Assembly: GCA_023053685.1 (NCBI GenBank)
Contig: JALIGW010000002.1
Location: 249,000,856 to 249,064,855 of the forward strand
Direction: 5' to 3'
Length of the DNA stretch: 64,000 nucleotides
Source: Diadophis punctatus similis
Taxonomy: Eukaryota; Chordata; Lepidosauria; Squamata; Dipsadidae
In this document: positions 37,664 through 49,449 of the stretch, in pieces
Numbering within the stretch: position 1 is the stretch's first letter
Layout: each line of letters starts with the position of its first letter
Made by a program: the position numbers and the translations under genes
Notes under the pieces: model-generated
The model's input: only the letters and a program-made list of their open reading frames with translations
Database searches by the model: none
What the model was told of the DNA's origin: nothing

Positions 37664-38633
37664 TGATTGGGCCATGTGATGGACATGTGGGTGCTGGGCA
37701 CGGTCTTGAATTTTCAACTGGGTGGGGAAAACCTGGAAGTTTTCAGATTCAGGTTTTCCCAGATGTGCCAAAATGGCTTCTCTAATAAATTGGAATTTTG
37801 AGGAACTTCAAGCCTCGGACTCTTATTTGATTGAGGATGCTATTTGGAATGCTGACAGCAGGTTTGTTCATTTCACTAACACAATTCAGAGGACTGGTTA
37901 TATATATATCTTTGTTCTAGTGGGTCACTTTGCATATGATCCCTCTGCAAAAGGACGCCCACAACCAGGACCAGGTCAGGGATGAGGAGGAACCAAGAGC
38001 CTCTTTTGGCCTGAGGCTCCAGCTCCAGGTAGCTTCAAATTTAAACATGTTTGAAAGTGTCTAAATTTTAAAACATTAAAATTATATTTAATGTTTCACT
38101 TTTTGATCTTTTTTTCTATTTTTTATTATTTTGCATAGCTGTCATGTCTCATTATGGTTAGGAGCTTAAAAAAACCCCTAAAAATAGCCAAAGCCTCTGA
38201 TTCTTTGACACGGCTATACTGTAGTGCATAATCGTGCATTCTGAAGCAATGCTTGGAATCCACCCCAGTGAGGACAAATTTTATTTCGTGGTTATGGATT
38301 TCTGATTTCTTTGGGGAATAAAGCGGGACACTAAGACAGGGAGGAGAAGACCATGGAAGACTTTGTGGCTTTGCTCATTACCGCAAGAAATCATTGCAAA
38401 GAGTATAATTCTTTTTTTCTCTTGGAGAGAAAAGCCCCTGAAGGCAAGAAGCAGGAGCAACAGGTCTGAATCTGAGTATTAAAATAATAATAGTTTGTGT
38501 GCAGAGCAGAAATTGAATTATTTTCAATATACAAAGAAGAGACATTAAAACACGAAATAGAATATCCACCCAACCCTCCCCCTCTTTACAATAAAAAGAT
38601 AAATTAGACCCCCAAAACTTGCTAACGCTATGT
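37664..38633. other. Unassigned, no gene seen
   Basis: About 37784-37840 (TAATAAATTGG, then GCCTCGGACTCTTATTTGAT) looks like the polyadenylation and end region of an LTR, but no LTR ends or duplication were found. Nothing else is recognisable. Confidence 0.3.
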
Positions 38634-38641
38634 CTCTAACA

Positions 38642-38980
38642 CAGTGGTTCCCAACCTGTGGTACGTGTACCACTAGTGGTACGCGAGGGCCTTCCAGGTG
38701 GTACGCGAACACTTTCGGGGTCATGAACGATTTTTAGTTAGTTATTTTTTATTTCACAAAAATGTTTACTGCCTAACACAAGATAATCTGGCAACGATTT
38801 GCAACTGTTGCCACACGCCACCCACCTGGTCCCAGCGGCGCGGGGCCAAAACAGGAACGTTACAATTATGGAAATAAAGTGATATCTGATCGAATTTAGT
38901 TTCTCTGGAACCAGGTGGTACGCGGCGACTGTACGGGACCTCCAAGTGGTACTCGATCACAAAAAGGTTGGGAACCACTG
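38642..38980. mobile_element. hAT non-autonomous element (CAGTGGTTCCCAACCT), complete
   Basis: The ends CAGTGGTTCCCAACCT and AGGTTGGGAACCACTG are exact inverses. The perfect 8-bp duplication is CTCTAACA (38634-38641, 38981-38988). Repeated GGTACGCG words near both ends. No transposase. Confidence 0.95.
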
Positions 38981-38982
38981 CT

Positions 38983-39419
38983 CTAACAAAACCAAGCAAA
39001 TTAAAAGGCAGCCCAAACGCCAGAGGAGCTGGACACAGGGCCACCCCAAAAGCCACCAGTCCACAATCAAGAATACCACATTTCCTCAGAAGAAAAGTCT
39101 GAAGTTCAGATGAAAGACTATCTGGAGAGTAAGGGCGAGCTGATTGCAAAGATGTTGGACTGGCTCTTGAAAGCTGCAGCCTTGATTTTGCTGTTGAAGC
39201 AGCAGGAAGAAGCTCAATGGGTAGATTTTGTGGGGAAGAAGATGCAGGCTGGTGGTGTGGTGAAAGCACCAGGTTAGAGACTGGGAAATACTCAGTTCCT
39301 TCCAGTCCCGCCTTACAAGTGTGAAACCATCTGTGCAACCATCTGGACAGTCCTATCAGGCCTAGGCCCAAAAGCAGCAAAGGGAACGACTTGACTGACT
39401 TAAAAGGCACCAAAACCAA
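38983..39419 (-). other. Unrecognised open frame of about 145 codons
   Basis: The frame opens at 39419 (MVLVPFKSVKSFPLLLLGLG) and runs through a Ser/Pro-rich middle (PASSSPQNLPIELLPAAS) to FLLRKCGILDCGLVAFGVAL and then into the hAT element, where it ends. Two hydrophobic stretches (about residues 11-25 and 113-140) could be membrane segments. I do not recognise the family. It may be a chance frame or a fragment of a captured gene. The hAT insertion truncates whatever it was. Confidence 0.25.
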
Positions 39420-39423
39420 ACAT

Positions 39424-39667
39424 AAGAGCCGAGGTGGCGCAGCGGTTAGAGTGCAGTACTGCAGGCCACTTTAGCTGACTGTGACCCGCGGGTCAGCGGT
39501 TCAAATCTCACCGGCTCAAGGTTGACTCAGCCTTCCATCTTTCCAAGGTAGGTAAAATGAGGACCCAGATTGTTGGGGGCAATGTAAATATATACATCGC
39601 TTACTGGTGTAAACCGCTTAGAGAGTGCTTGCACTGTGAGGCAGTATATAAATATAAATAAATAAAT

Positions 39668-39703
<36 letters not shown>
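39424..39703 (+). repeat. tRNA-derived SINE (Sauria-like) with (TAAA)n tail
   Basis: An intact A box (GTGGCGCAGCGGTTAGAGTG) and B box (GGTTCAAATCTC) give a promoter for RNA polymerase III. The conserved body GGTTGACTCAGCCTTCCATC and AAACCGCTTAGAGAGTGCTT follow, then an AAATAAATAAAT tail to 39703. It is not a functional tRNA gene. Confidence 0.9.
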
Positions 39704-39778
39704 ATCTGGTGTAAGGCTCAAGGATGCTGGATGGAAAGCCACAAGTTATAATTCAGTGTTCGGTCAGACATAAAGACG

Positions 39779-40165
39779 CCTTCCATGAGCTATGGAATAT
39801 TGAGAGGCAACGTCCTTCCTGTCAATGACTACTTCAGCTTCAACCACAACAATACACGAGCACATAACAGATACAAACTCAAAGTGAACCGCTCCAAACT
39901 TGACTGTAGAAAATATGACTTTAGCAACAGAGTGGTAAATGCCTGGAACTCACTACCTGACTCTGTGGTTTCTTCACCAAACACCCAAAACTTTACCCTT
40001 AGACTGTCCACTGTTGACCTCACCCGATTCCTAAGAGGTCAGTAAGGGGCGTGCATAAGTGCACCAGCATGCCTACCGTCCCTGTCCTAATGTTCCCGCT
40101 TATCAGTACCCATCTTATGTATACAAACAATGTTTTATCTATGTATATTACCAACATGTACTTGA
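39779..40165 (+). mobile_element. LINE 3' end fragment, second family
   Basis: The frame reads LPVNDYFSFNHNNTRAHN, LDCRKYDFSNRVVNAWNSLP and VDLTRFLRGQ-stop at 40045. This is the C-terminal end of a non-LTR retrotransposon ORF2, with a 3' tail ending AATAAACAAACAAACAAA. Another copy lies at 49450-50160 on the minus strand. The family is probably in the Rex1/CR1 group, uncertain. Confidence 0.65.
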
Positions 40166-40369
40166 CAGAATAAACAAACAAACAAAAGTATATCACGGTA
40201 TGGTAGGTAGGTAGGCTGTCTGGGGGACATTTACCCTGTAAATTACAGCATGCTACCCAGGAAGTGCTTTCTATGCCATCTTGAGTCCCTGAATAAAAAG
40301 GGAATGAATACAAATTTGCAGTTAGATTATTCCAGAATTCTTCACACAGTGAAGGAATATCATCAGAAT

Positions 40370-40712
40370 AGAACAGAACTGGAAGGGACCTTAGAGGTCT
40401 TCTAGTCCAACCTCCTGTTCAAGCAGGGGACCTTATACCATTTCAGAGAACTGACTGTCCACTCTCCTCTTAAAAATCTCCAGGGATGAAGCACCCACAA
40501 CTTCTGAAGGCAAGTGGTTCCACTGGTTAATTGTCCTCACTCTTAGGAAGTTTCTCCTTACTTCCTGGTTGCTTCTCTCCTTCATTAGTTTCCATCCATT
40601 GTTTCTTGTCTTGCCTTCTGGGGCTTTGATAAATAAATTGACCCCCTCCTCTTTGTGGAAGCCATTCAAATACTGGAATACTGCTATCATCATCATCATG
40701 ATCATCATCATG

Positions 40713-40747
<35 letters not shown>

Positions 40748-40770
40748 TACCTTATTAAATCTACATTAAA
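40370..40770 (-). mobile_element. CR1 3' end fragment with ATC microsatellite
   Basis: The reverse-oriented CR1 3' end (GGAAGGGACCTTAGAGGTCTT, AAGTGGTTCCACTGGTTAATT) reads up to a TCATCATCATC run at 40686-40745. The open frames of Met/Asp repeats here are artefacts of the microsatellite. Confidence 0.8.
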
Positions 40771-41129
40771 AATGGCATTGTAGGGTGTCCTTCTAAAAAT
40801 ATTAGCCTGGTGATCAGTGAGCCATGTGGTTTGATGGGCTATTCTATTTGGCTTTTGTTTTTTTACAAATCCTTTTGGAAACATTTCTTCTATCATATAT
40901 AGGCTATCACCCCCTCTTTCCTAGACCTCATTTTCCAGGCCCTGATGCATATTTTTCTCTCTCTGTGTGACCAAATGGAGACTTCCTTGCAGGCCAATTT
41001 ACAGAGGAACATGGCATTTAGCAGATATAAAAATTTCCTCCTTCGGGAGTGAAGAGACATGGTGGGTGCTCTTGGATGCAGCCCTGGCCAACAGGAGTGA
41101 AGTTGCCTCCCTTAAGAGTGTCTGGCCTG

Positions 41130-41593
41130 ATGGTGCTCCCATGTAATCAATCCACACAAAATCAGTCATAAAGTTTTGGGATGTAGAGAGGTTTTGATTT
41201 CCACTGAGAGTCGCCCCTAAGAAAGCTGATTGTGTAATTCTGTAAAACCTTCATGAACTTTTAGGGCTCAGCACATAGCTAATCTTAGTAAGCTAAGTAG
41301 CCTCACATTTCACTATTTCACTTGGCTCAGTTGCTAGAAGTGAAAAACGATATGATAGCATTTAATAAGTGAAGACATCTTTGCAAAAGCCTTAGGTAGA
41401 GACAGGACAAACGTGTTTTTCTGCCTATCTGGAGGTGACGATAGGTAATCAAGGAGTTAAAACCATCGATACCGTATTGCTAGAAAGGATGGGAGAAGAT
41501 GAGAAGCGTAGAGGAACTTCGGGATTCATGGGCGGAAGGTGCTGTGCAGAGTGGCTTTTGTGCTCTTCCCCGGGTCGAAACAGCAGCTGGAAA
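41130..41593 (+). promoter_or_regulatory. Zinc-finger unit C promoter and first exon
   Basis: It aligns with 55110-55633 (unit D) and more distantly with the A and B promoters. The exon end is CAGCAGCTGGAAA|GTGAGTT at 41593/41594. The ETS-type CTTCCGG of the other units is altered here (GAACTTCGGGATTC), and a block present in D (about 55400-55460) is missing, so promoter strength may differ. There is no ATG equivalent to units A and B. The finger exon is at 47860. Confidence 0.5.
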
Positions 41594-41856
41594 GTGAGTT
41601 GAGGGCAAGTTTTCCTCCACGGTTTCCTCCACGGCTTGGAAGCAGAGAAGCAACTGGGTTGAAACATGTCAGCTGCTGCTGTTGCTGCAGGTTCCTTCCC
41701 TCCCCAAATTTAAGTCCGCTGGTGCTGCACGCTGTGAAACTGGTGGCTGCAATTTTCTACTGGTGGGAAGATTTAAAAAGTCTCTTTCAAGTTAAGTTGG
41801 ATTCTTTGGGAATGGCTTCCCTCCAGAGGTTGTGGGTGCTCCATCACTGGGGGTTT

Positions 41857-42308
41857 GTGACAGAGGAACATAGTTGGAAGGATCCTTGGAGTCTTCTATT
41901 TCTACGCCCTTCTCAAGCAGGAGACCCAATATCATTTCAGACAAATGGCTGCCCAGTCTCTGTTTAAAAGCCACCAGCGATGGAGCCCCCACAACTTCTG
42001 TGGGAGGCAAACCCTTCCACTGGATAACTGTTCTCAGTGTCAGGAAATTTCTCCTTAGTTCTAGGCTGCTTCTCTCCTTGATTAGTTTCTATCCAGTTCC
42101 TTGTCCTGCCTTCAGGGGCTTTGGAAGAATAAGTTGACCCCCTCTTCTTTGTAGCAACTCCTCAAGTATTGGAAGACGGCCATCATGTGACACTCTGGTC
42201 CTGCCTTTCAAAAGACAATTCATTTCCAATTCCTGCAACCTTTCTTTGTATGTTTTATCCTCCAGCCCCCTAATCATCCCTACTGTTCTTCCCTATGCTC
42301 TTTATAGA
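41857..42308 (-). mobile_element. CR1 3' fragment (shared with unit D)
   Basis: The reverse-oriented CR1 3' end matches 55900-56290, so it was present before the C/D duplication. It is cut at 42308 by a hAT element. Confidence 0.75.
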
Positions 42309-43140
42309 GCCGTGATGGCGAACCTATGGCACATGGAGCTATATCCGAGGGCACGCGAGGCGTTGCCCTATATCAGCCCCAGCGCGCATGCGCGCGCTTG
42401 CCAGCTGATTTTCTGCCTTCCGGAGGGGGGGGAGGCCATTTTTGCCCTCCCCAGGCTTCAGGAAAGCCTCCTCCAAAAGCTGTGCGCATGTACCAAAAAG
42501 CGGAGTGTCAGAGCCGGGCTGCCCTGCCAAAGGGATGAAGCAAGGCGATGTCAGCCGTTTCCTGGCGCCAGAGCTGAAAGGGTTTGGCGGAGCAGCTATG
42601 AAGGCATGCCAAAGGTAAGGGGCTAGGGTGCCAACAGGGCTGGAGTCGGTCTGTGAGGGAGTGACAGGCAAACTCCATTTTGGCTGAATCAATGGGTGTT
42701 TGTTGTGGTCTGGGTTTTTTTGCGGGGGGGAAGCTCAATAAAAATGGTGGAGGTGCAAAGAGCCAAGCCGGGAAGGAGCAGAGGGCGGGGCAAGCGGACG
42801 CCTGCCAGCAAATGCTGTCCCGTGTGCCTGAGTCAGCTCCCAGCATTCCTCGTGCGCAGCCCTGCCACCCCAGGAAGGAAGCATCAGTGGCAAACATCTT
42901 TGCGGCCACAGCGACGGGCGATGGGCCCAACCTCAGGCTGCATGGCACCCCTGCCCGACCCCCGCCATGCCTGCTGTCAGCTGGGGAAGGAGCAGAGGTG
43001 GTGAGGCCAGCCAGGGTGGTCTCACTTTAGTGGCCATGGTGGGCTTTGGCGGCGTATCTTCCCACCTTGGGAGGGAGCCTGACTAGTGACTCCCTCCTAC
43101 TGGGCGGCGGCAGTATTTAGCAAGGAGGGAGCGAGTCACC
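42309..43140 (+). mobile_element. hAT fragment (GATGGCGAACC family) and adjoining GC-rich DNA
   Basis: CCGTGATGGCGAACCTATGG at 42309 begins a family member whose body runs to about 42480. GC-rich sequence continues to about 43135 with no right terminus, and overlapping frames up to 146 codons show no motif. The extra DNA may be cargo or a separate insertion. Confidence 0.45.
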
Positions 43141-43149
43141 CTTAATCTC

Positions 43150-44070
43150 CCTTAGTCCTTCTTTTCATTAAACTAGACATACCCAGTTCCTGCAACTGTT
43201 CTTCATATGTTTTAGCCTCCAGTCCCCTAATCATCTTTGTTGCTCTTCTCTGCACTCTTTCTAGAGTCTCAACATCCTTTTTACATTGTGGCGACCAAAA
43301 CTGAATGCAGTATTCCAAGTGTGGCCTTACCAAGGCATTATAAAGTGGTATTAAGACTTCGCGTGATCTTGATTCTATCCCTCTGTTAATGCAGCCTAGA
43401 ACTGTGTTGGCTTCTTTGGCAGCTGCTGCACATTGCTGGCTCATATTTAAATGGTTGTCCAAGATCCCTCTCACAGTTACTACTGTTGAGCAAGGTACCA
43501 CATATTCTGTACCTGTGCATTTTCTTTTTCTTGCCTAAATGTGGAACCGTACTTTTTTTGCCATTGAATTTCATTTTGTTAGATAGAGCCCAATGTTCAA
43601 GTCTGTCAAGTCTGTATCTTGAGCCTGTCTTCTGGAGTGTTGGCTATTCCTGCCAGTTTGGTGTCATCTGCAAATTTGATGAGTTCCCCATCTATCGCCT
43701 CGTCCAAGTCATTGATGAAGATGTTGAAGAGTACTGGGCCTAAAACAGAGCCTTGGGGTACTCCACTGCATACTTCCCTCCATGTAGATGCAGTTCCATT
43801 GAGCACTACACGTTGAGTGCGGTTGGTTAGCCAGTTTTGAATCCATCTGGTGGTGTTGCTGTCTAACCCACATTTTTCTACTTTATCTAGTAGTAGGTTA
43901 TGGTCTACTTTATCAAATGCCTTACTGAAGTCCAAGTAAATTATATCGACAGCATTCCTCTGGTCCACTAATTTTGTCACTTTGTCAAAGAATGCAATAA
44001 GATTAGTCTAGCATGATGTGTTTTTGACAAACCCATGTTGGCTTTTGATTATTACTTTGTTTGCTTCTAG
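43150..44070 (-). mobile_element. CR1 LINE, reverse transcriptase region
   Basis: The minus strand reads [20 protein letters not shown], the [20 protein letters not shown] motif, and [18 protein letters not shown] with the catalytic FADD box intact. After frame breaks come YNALVRPHLEYCIQFWSPQ and RVQRRATKMIRGL. It is 5'-truncated and broken by frameshifts; it is not active. Confidence 0.9.
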
Positions 44071-44325
44071 TTGTTCGTTGATTCGTTGCTTGACTATCTG
44101 TCTGTCTTAGTGACTGTCTGTCACTAAGACAGAACAAGGAAGTAAGTTGTGAAAGGCATGCAGAAAAGTATAAAAAGTATGTATTGGGATGAGTTGAGTG
44201 CCTCTGGCCATAGCTAATCCTTGCTGGACTCAGCTATATCAGTGGACCTCATTGCAATGGGTTATTGATATAAGTTGTGTTATGATGTCTGTTCATGTTC
44301 CAAATGCTCATGAAAATAAACCTCT

Positions 44326-45395
44326 GAATCTTTTTTTTATTCAAAAAGTTTTATTAGTACAAAGTACAAACATTTTTCTCTTTTCTCCCCCCCTTCCCCC
44401 AACCCCCTCCCCTTCCCCCCATCCCCCCCCCCCGACTTCCCAGAAAAAGCACAGGGTATAGTATTCAATAAGCATAAAATTAGAATATACTAACAGATTA
44501 TAAATTCAGAATTTCTCTAGTTCTTTAACTCCTTGTTATTTAAAATCTTTTAAACACATTCTAAAAATTTAACATATATCATTATTAAACTATATCTTCT
44601 TAATCTGATACTTTTTTTGAATATGATCAGTCCATCTACTCCATTCCAATATGTATCTCTCATTTGAATGATCTTTAAGATATGATGAGATTTTTGCCAT
44701 TTCAGCCAGATGTACAACTTTTAATGTCCATTCCTCGATGGTAGGTATATCTTATTTCTTCCAATACTGTGCTACCAGCAACCTGGCAGCTGTTATCAAA
44801 TTCAAAACCAATTTAGTCTCTATTACAGTACAATCCATAATTATTCCCAGCAAGAAGAACTGTGGTGTAAACTTAATCTTTTTGTTTAAGATATTTTGAA
44901 TAATCCACCATATTTTAATCCAAAAAGCCTTAATTTTCTTACAAGTCCACCATATGTGAAAATAAGTAGCATCTTCACATTCACATCTCCAGCATTTAGG
45001 TTGTAAATTTGGGTACATACGAGCTAGTTTTTTTGGATCTAAGTGCCATCTATAAAGCATTTTGTAAAAGTTTTCTCTTAAATTTTGAGCTTGTGTAAAT
45101 TTTACTTTTCTAACCCATATCTTTTCCCATGTTTCCATCATTATAGGTTCTCCAATATTTTGAGCCCATTTTATCATACAATCCTTGACTAGCTCTGTTT
45201 CCGAATCTAATTCCACTAACACATTATACAGTCTCTTTATGTGCATTGAACCTTTATTTTTTATTTGAATTATCAAATTATCATCTTGCTGCAAGATACC
45301 AGTTTTTAAATCTTCTTTCCATCTAGCCTGCAATTGCCCATATTGAAAACCTCTTGAGTCTTAAAGTAAGATTTATTGCTTGTGTTGCTGTTTCC
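44326..45395 (-). mobile_element. L1 retrotransposon, 3' end
   Basis: The minus frame 45333-44752 encodes an L1 ORF2 C-terminus, with KMLYRWHLDPKKLARMYP, CWRCECEDATYFHIWWTC and the following hydrophobic stretch. The Cys-rich motif typical of L1 ORF2 ends is visible. The 3' UTR carries a C-rich run (G-rich in sense) at 44386-44432, and poly-T at 44329 marks the tail. It is 5' truncated. Confidence 0.85.
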
Positions 45396-46870
45396 TGTTT
45401 CTTTATCGGAATATTTTTCTGACAAGGCAAAGAGGGAAGTAATGATACCCACAAGTCCAGAGTTCCAACAACAAAAGCACAGTCCGAGAATCAAGTCCAA
45501 AGTTCACAAGGAAAGTCTGAGGTTCAGAGTCCAAAAACACAGTCCAAAGTTCAAAAGACAGGATCCAGCAAAGCTGGGAAAATGCACATCAAAACAAGCA
45601 GGTGTTCCCAACAAACATACTTTTACCCAGCATCTGATTAAATCACCCTTCCACAGCTGTTCCTTGTGTGGAGAGGTGGAGCTGCTTCCTCTCAAGCACC
45701 CTTGCTGACCTCTCTGCCTCCCTCCAGTCTGCTCTCCTCACCTGTGGATCGAGTGGAGGAGCGGCTCTTCATAATCAGAGGTGGTCTGGAGACTGTCACC
45801 TCTGCTGGCCCTCTGTAGCTGCTCTGCTTGTTTTTTAACTTCCATGTCTTGCCAGTAAGCACAGTGTTTCCTATTGGTGCTGCATCCATGTATTAACCAG
45901 GTTCGATTGTGCTTTTTAAAAAATAGCGATTGAGGACCTTTTGGGATGTTCAGTTGTATAGGTAGTACTTGCCTATTGGTTCCCTGAGCCTTCAAAGTTA
46001 CTATGGCACTGTACACCTGGTCCACAAATTTATGGTCATTGTAGCACATGCTCAGTGACTGCACGTCAGCAGTGCTGTGGTTATGAAGGTGCAGGAAAGA
46101 CAGATGGAACAATTTGGATTCTGCCAACCAGTGCACATACAGTATACGATTGTCGCTGTATCCCATACTCATGATCCCCATTTATGACCTCCCCAGCTAG
46201 CTTCTGACAAGCAAGTCAGTGGAGATACCAGCAAGAATTTGCAAGTCATCTGAAATTCCCTTTAATAATCTACAGTGATTTCCTTAACAACTGCAGAGGA
46301 TCATATGCAAGTTGGCACTCTCATGTGACATCATGTTCATGATCAGGCTGCTTAGTGAGGCCTGCTTGCTTCGGCTGCCATAGAAACGGGGGGGAGGTGG
46401 GAGGTTAGGTATTTGGGTAGTGGGGGAAGTGTGCTGGAGGTTGCTCTACTTGTGCTGATTAGGTAGTTAGGGAGGAGATTTCTCATCACGGAATACCAGG
46501 CTCCACGGACATGTTTATAGCCTGCTCAAGGTCAACGGCTTCGTGGGACATGGGGATTGGATGAATTGCCCAGGGGGGTTATGAAGGGAGGGTTTTGGGA
46601 TTCTTTGTATATGCATTTTACGCGCCTTTTGCCTCAGAACTTGCTTTCCTTTTGTTGCTATCACTTTTTGTCTAGTAAAAGTACTCATCTCTATCAACAT
46701 GGAGTTGGGGGTTTTATTTCCTGGATTTTGAAGGGAAGCACACCTGACACCAGTCCAAATTGCTGTCAGTAAGTGAGGACTGCTTGAATTGGGATGTCAC
46801 CAGAGTGGTTGTGGACAGTATTTTCTGCCATATTTGGAGCTGTGGATTTCCATGAGCAAAACGAGTTATG
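45396..46870. other. Unassigned and dispersed repeats between L1 and unit C finger exon
   Basis: 45420-45780 is a C/A-rich sequence with repeated CAAAGTTCA words, perhaps an LTR or L1 leader. 45845-46190 shares TATTGGTGCNCCATCCATGT-type sequence with 52490-52650, an old interspersed repeat. 46200-46390 and 46750-46870 match the flank at 3600-3780. No gene is seen. Confidence 0.4.
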
Positions 46871-47128
46871 TATTTGGTGATAAGGCTTTGCGCTGTAAGA
46901 ATTTGTGATTGACCCAAATCAACAAGAGAATTTCATGATTGAATGGATATTTGACCTTGGATCTTGGTTGTTTTCTTTGTGTCAAATGGATCATGATTAA
47001 TGTAAGAGGTTATTCTAGCAATGTGGTATGTTCGCTTCTTCATTGTAACATATATATTTTTTCTTTTTTTTCACATCTTCTGCAATTTTATAAACAATTA
47101 ACATTATACTTTTCTTTGAATCTTATAG

Positions 47129-47859
47129 GCAAAGAAGATGGCAATAAGAGCACACTGGACAACTGTAAATAACAAACAACTTTGAAAATGAAAGAAAATC
47201 AAGCCAGAAATCAAAATATTTTCCATTTCTTTCAGAAAACCACATAATTCTTCTTTTTTCCTGATCAGGTGAGACATAACAGACAGAAAATTAAGAAAGA
47301 TTTCAAACTGGAATAAGTAAATTATGCAGAACTCAAGGATACATTACATGAAAAGTCAAGGGAGATTATTTTTTATTCAGAAAAAGAGGGAAATATCTGG
47401 AAGTCAGTGGGGAGGAAAAAGTCACTTGGAGAGCAACGTAGGGTAGACAGAGAAGCAGGCCTCACTCTGGGAGATTAAAAACCGGCTTTAATCAAAACAC
47501 TATTAAACAATGGATAACACATGTTTTTGACCTCAAGAATATAAGTGTTGGAAAAGCTCCATAGTGTGAAAAGCACAGATTGCAAATCACAACTGATTAT
47601 GCACAAGAAAATCCACACAGGAGAAAAGTCTTAAAAGTGCTCCCAACGTGGTAAATACTTTAGTGAGCATCGCAACTTGATGATACATCAGAGGACTCAC
47701 ATCACGTATGAGTGTCCAGATTGTGTGAAAGTTTCTTTGGAAATTCCCACCTCATGAGACAACAGAGGACACACACACAGGGGGAAAAAACCATTTGACG
47801 GAGAGAAACCCTTTGAATGCCCTATCTGTGGGGAAAGATTCAGTCACAATTACAGCCTG
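47129..47859 (+). pseudogene. Leader and broken fingers upstream of array C
   Basis: The exon begins after CTTATAG at 47128. The frame GKEDGNKSTLDNCK stops at the same place as in A and B. It continues with a decayed spacer, finger scraps (CKSQLIMHKKIH, KYFSEHRNLMIHQRTH), a TGA near 47754, then the open frame leading into the array. The finger just before 47860 has its first His replaced (SLMNYQRTQ). Confidence 0.6.
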
Positions 47860-49008
47860 ATGAACTACCAGAGGACTCAAACAGGAGAGAAACCATTTGA
47901 ATTTCCTGATTCTGAAAAAGGTTTCAGTCAAAATTCCAACCTGGTGATACACCAGAGGACTCACACAGGAGAGAAGCCCTATCAATGTCCTGATTATGGG
48001 AAAAGTTTCAATCACAATTCCAGCCTGGTGACACACCACAAGACTCACAAAGGAGAGAAACCATTTGAATGTTCTGATTGTGGGAAAAGTTTCAGTAACA
48101 ATTCCCACCTCATTAGACATCAGAGAAATCACACAGGAGAGAAACCCTTTGAATGTCCTGACTGTGGAAAAGGTTTCAGTCAAAATTCCAACCTGGTGAT
48201 ACACCAGAGGACTCACACAGGAGAGAAACACTTTGAATGTCCTGATTGTAGGAAATGTTTCATTAGAAATTCCCACCTCATTAGCCACCAGAGGATTCAC
48301 ACAGAAGGGATACCCTTTGAATGTCCTGATTGTGGAAAATGTTTCAGTGAGAATTTCAGCCTGGTGAAACACCAGAGAACCCACACAGTAAAAAAACCAT
48401 TTGAATGTTCGGATTGTAGAAAAAGTTTCAATCATATTTCCCAGCTAGTGATACACAAGAGGACTCACACAGGAGAGAAACCCTTTGAATGTCCTGATTG
48501 TGGGAAAAGGTTCAATCATAATTCCAGCCTGGTGGCACACCAAAGGATTCATACAGGAGAGAAACCCTTTGAATGTCCTGATTGTGGGAAAAGGTTCTGT
48601 CGGAATTCCGACCTGGTGAAACACCAGAGGACTCACACAAGAGAGAAACTATTTGAATGTCCTGATTGTGGGAAAAGTTTCAGTAACAATTCCCGCCTGG
48701 TGACACACCAGAGGACTCACTCCAGGGAAAAACCATATATGTGTCCAGATTGTGGGAAAAGTTTCCTTTGGAATTCTCGACTGGTGAGTCACCAGAGGAC
48801 TCACACAGGAGAGAAACCATATGAGTGTCCAGATTGTGGGAAAGATTTCAGTACTAAGGATAGCCTTCTAAATCATATGCTTATACACACAGGGGAGAAA
48901 CCATTTAAGTGTCCTGAGTGTGAACGGTGCTTCAGGAAACCTTCCAACCTTATCGCACACAAGAAAATCCACCTGAGGCCCAAAGTGATGAGTGTAGAGA
49001 AGGCTTGA
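47860..49008 (+). CDS. C2H2 zinc-finger protein C, 11 sound fingers
   Basis: This 382-residue frame with 28-residue repeats starts at residue 13. Finger 1 has lost both Cys (FEFPDSEK) and finger 2 its second Cys (CPDYGK). Fingers 3-13 are intact C2H2. The linkers favour TGEKPFEC, unlike the TGDKPYEC of A and B, so C is the more diverged paralogue. The helices are more varied (-1 can be R, W, K, T, E). The natural C-terminus [16 protein letters not shown] follows the last finger, so unlike A and B the 3' end appears intact. The array is open upstream to a TGA near 47754, without an earlier Met. A nuclear DNA-binding role is expected from the family. Target and expression unknown. Confidence 0.8.
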   Translation: MNYQRTQTGEKPFEFPDSEKGFSQNSNLVIHQRTHTGEKPYQCPDYGKSFNHNSSLVTHHKTHKGEKPFECSDCGKSFSNNSHLIRHQRNHTGEKPFECPDCGKGFSQNSNLVIHQRTHTGEKHFECPDCRKCFIRNSHLISHQRIHTEGIPFECPDCGKCFSENFSLVKHQRTHTVKKPFECSDCRKSFNHISQLVIHKRTHTGEKPFECPDCGKRFNHNSSLVAHQRIHTGEKPFECPDCGKRFCRNSDLVKHQRTHTREKLFECPDCGKSFSNNSRLVTHQRTHSREKPYMCPDCGKSFLWNSRLVSHQRTHTGEKPYECPDCGKDFSTKDSLLNHMLIHTGEKPFKCPECERCFRKPSNLIAHKKIHLRPKVMSVEKA

Positions 49009-49189
49009 ATTTCATTTTAAATGTCCCATTGTAATTTCAGCTGAGAAATTGACTCTCTAATTTGACTACAGAGAATTTGCCTGGTTCTTTTGTCATCAAA
49101 TATGTCATGGTATTAGATGGGAAGGAGGAAAGAAAAAAAGTGGAACATGTTAATTTGGTAAGGACTGTTTGGCCATCAGCAGCAGAAGT

Positions 49190-49440
49190 TACTGGATATA
49201 TTTTTTTTAAAGATTGTACAATTCTTCAAAAATCTTTTTAGGAGTGTCCATTTTTATCATAATAAATGATAGAAATGCTACATTCAGAATCCTAGCCTTC
49301 TTCTCCATGGGTATCCTTGAGATTTTCAGCCCCAGAATTTCCCAGGCAGCATCTCTTCGATATAAGAGCACTCAGGCTATAATTAGAGACTGTAGCTCCT
49401 CATATAATGAGAGAACGAGAGAAGAGAAATAGTTTATCTT
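49190..49440 (+). other. 3' untranslated-like tail of unit C
   Basis: It matches the tails of A and B (GGCCATCAGCAG, ATTCTTCAAAAATCTTTTTAG, TTCCCAG). Non-coding. Confidence 0.45.
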
Positions 49441-49449
49441 TTCCTAACA

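Noticed and set aside
39424..39500. Possible tRNA gene (A and B boxes)
   Set aside because: The boxes belong to a SINE head. No cloverleaf with anticodon arm, and the body and tail match other SINE copies.
40433..40748. Met- and Asp-repeat frames
   Set aside because: They translate the ATC microsatellite at 40686-40745.
47752..48435. 227-codon minus-strand frame (and similar ones opposite arrays A and B)
   Set aside because: Antisense shadow of the zinc-finger repeats. The recurring [13 protein letters not shown] pattern is the reverse of the finger codons.
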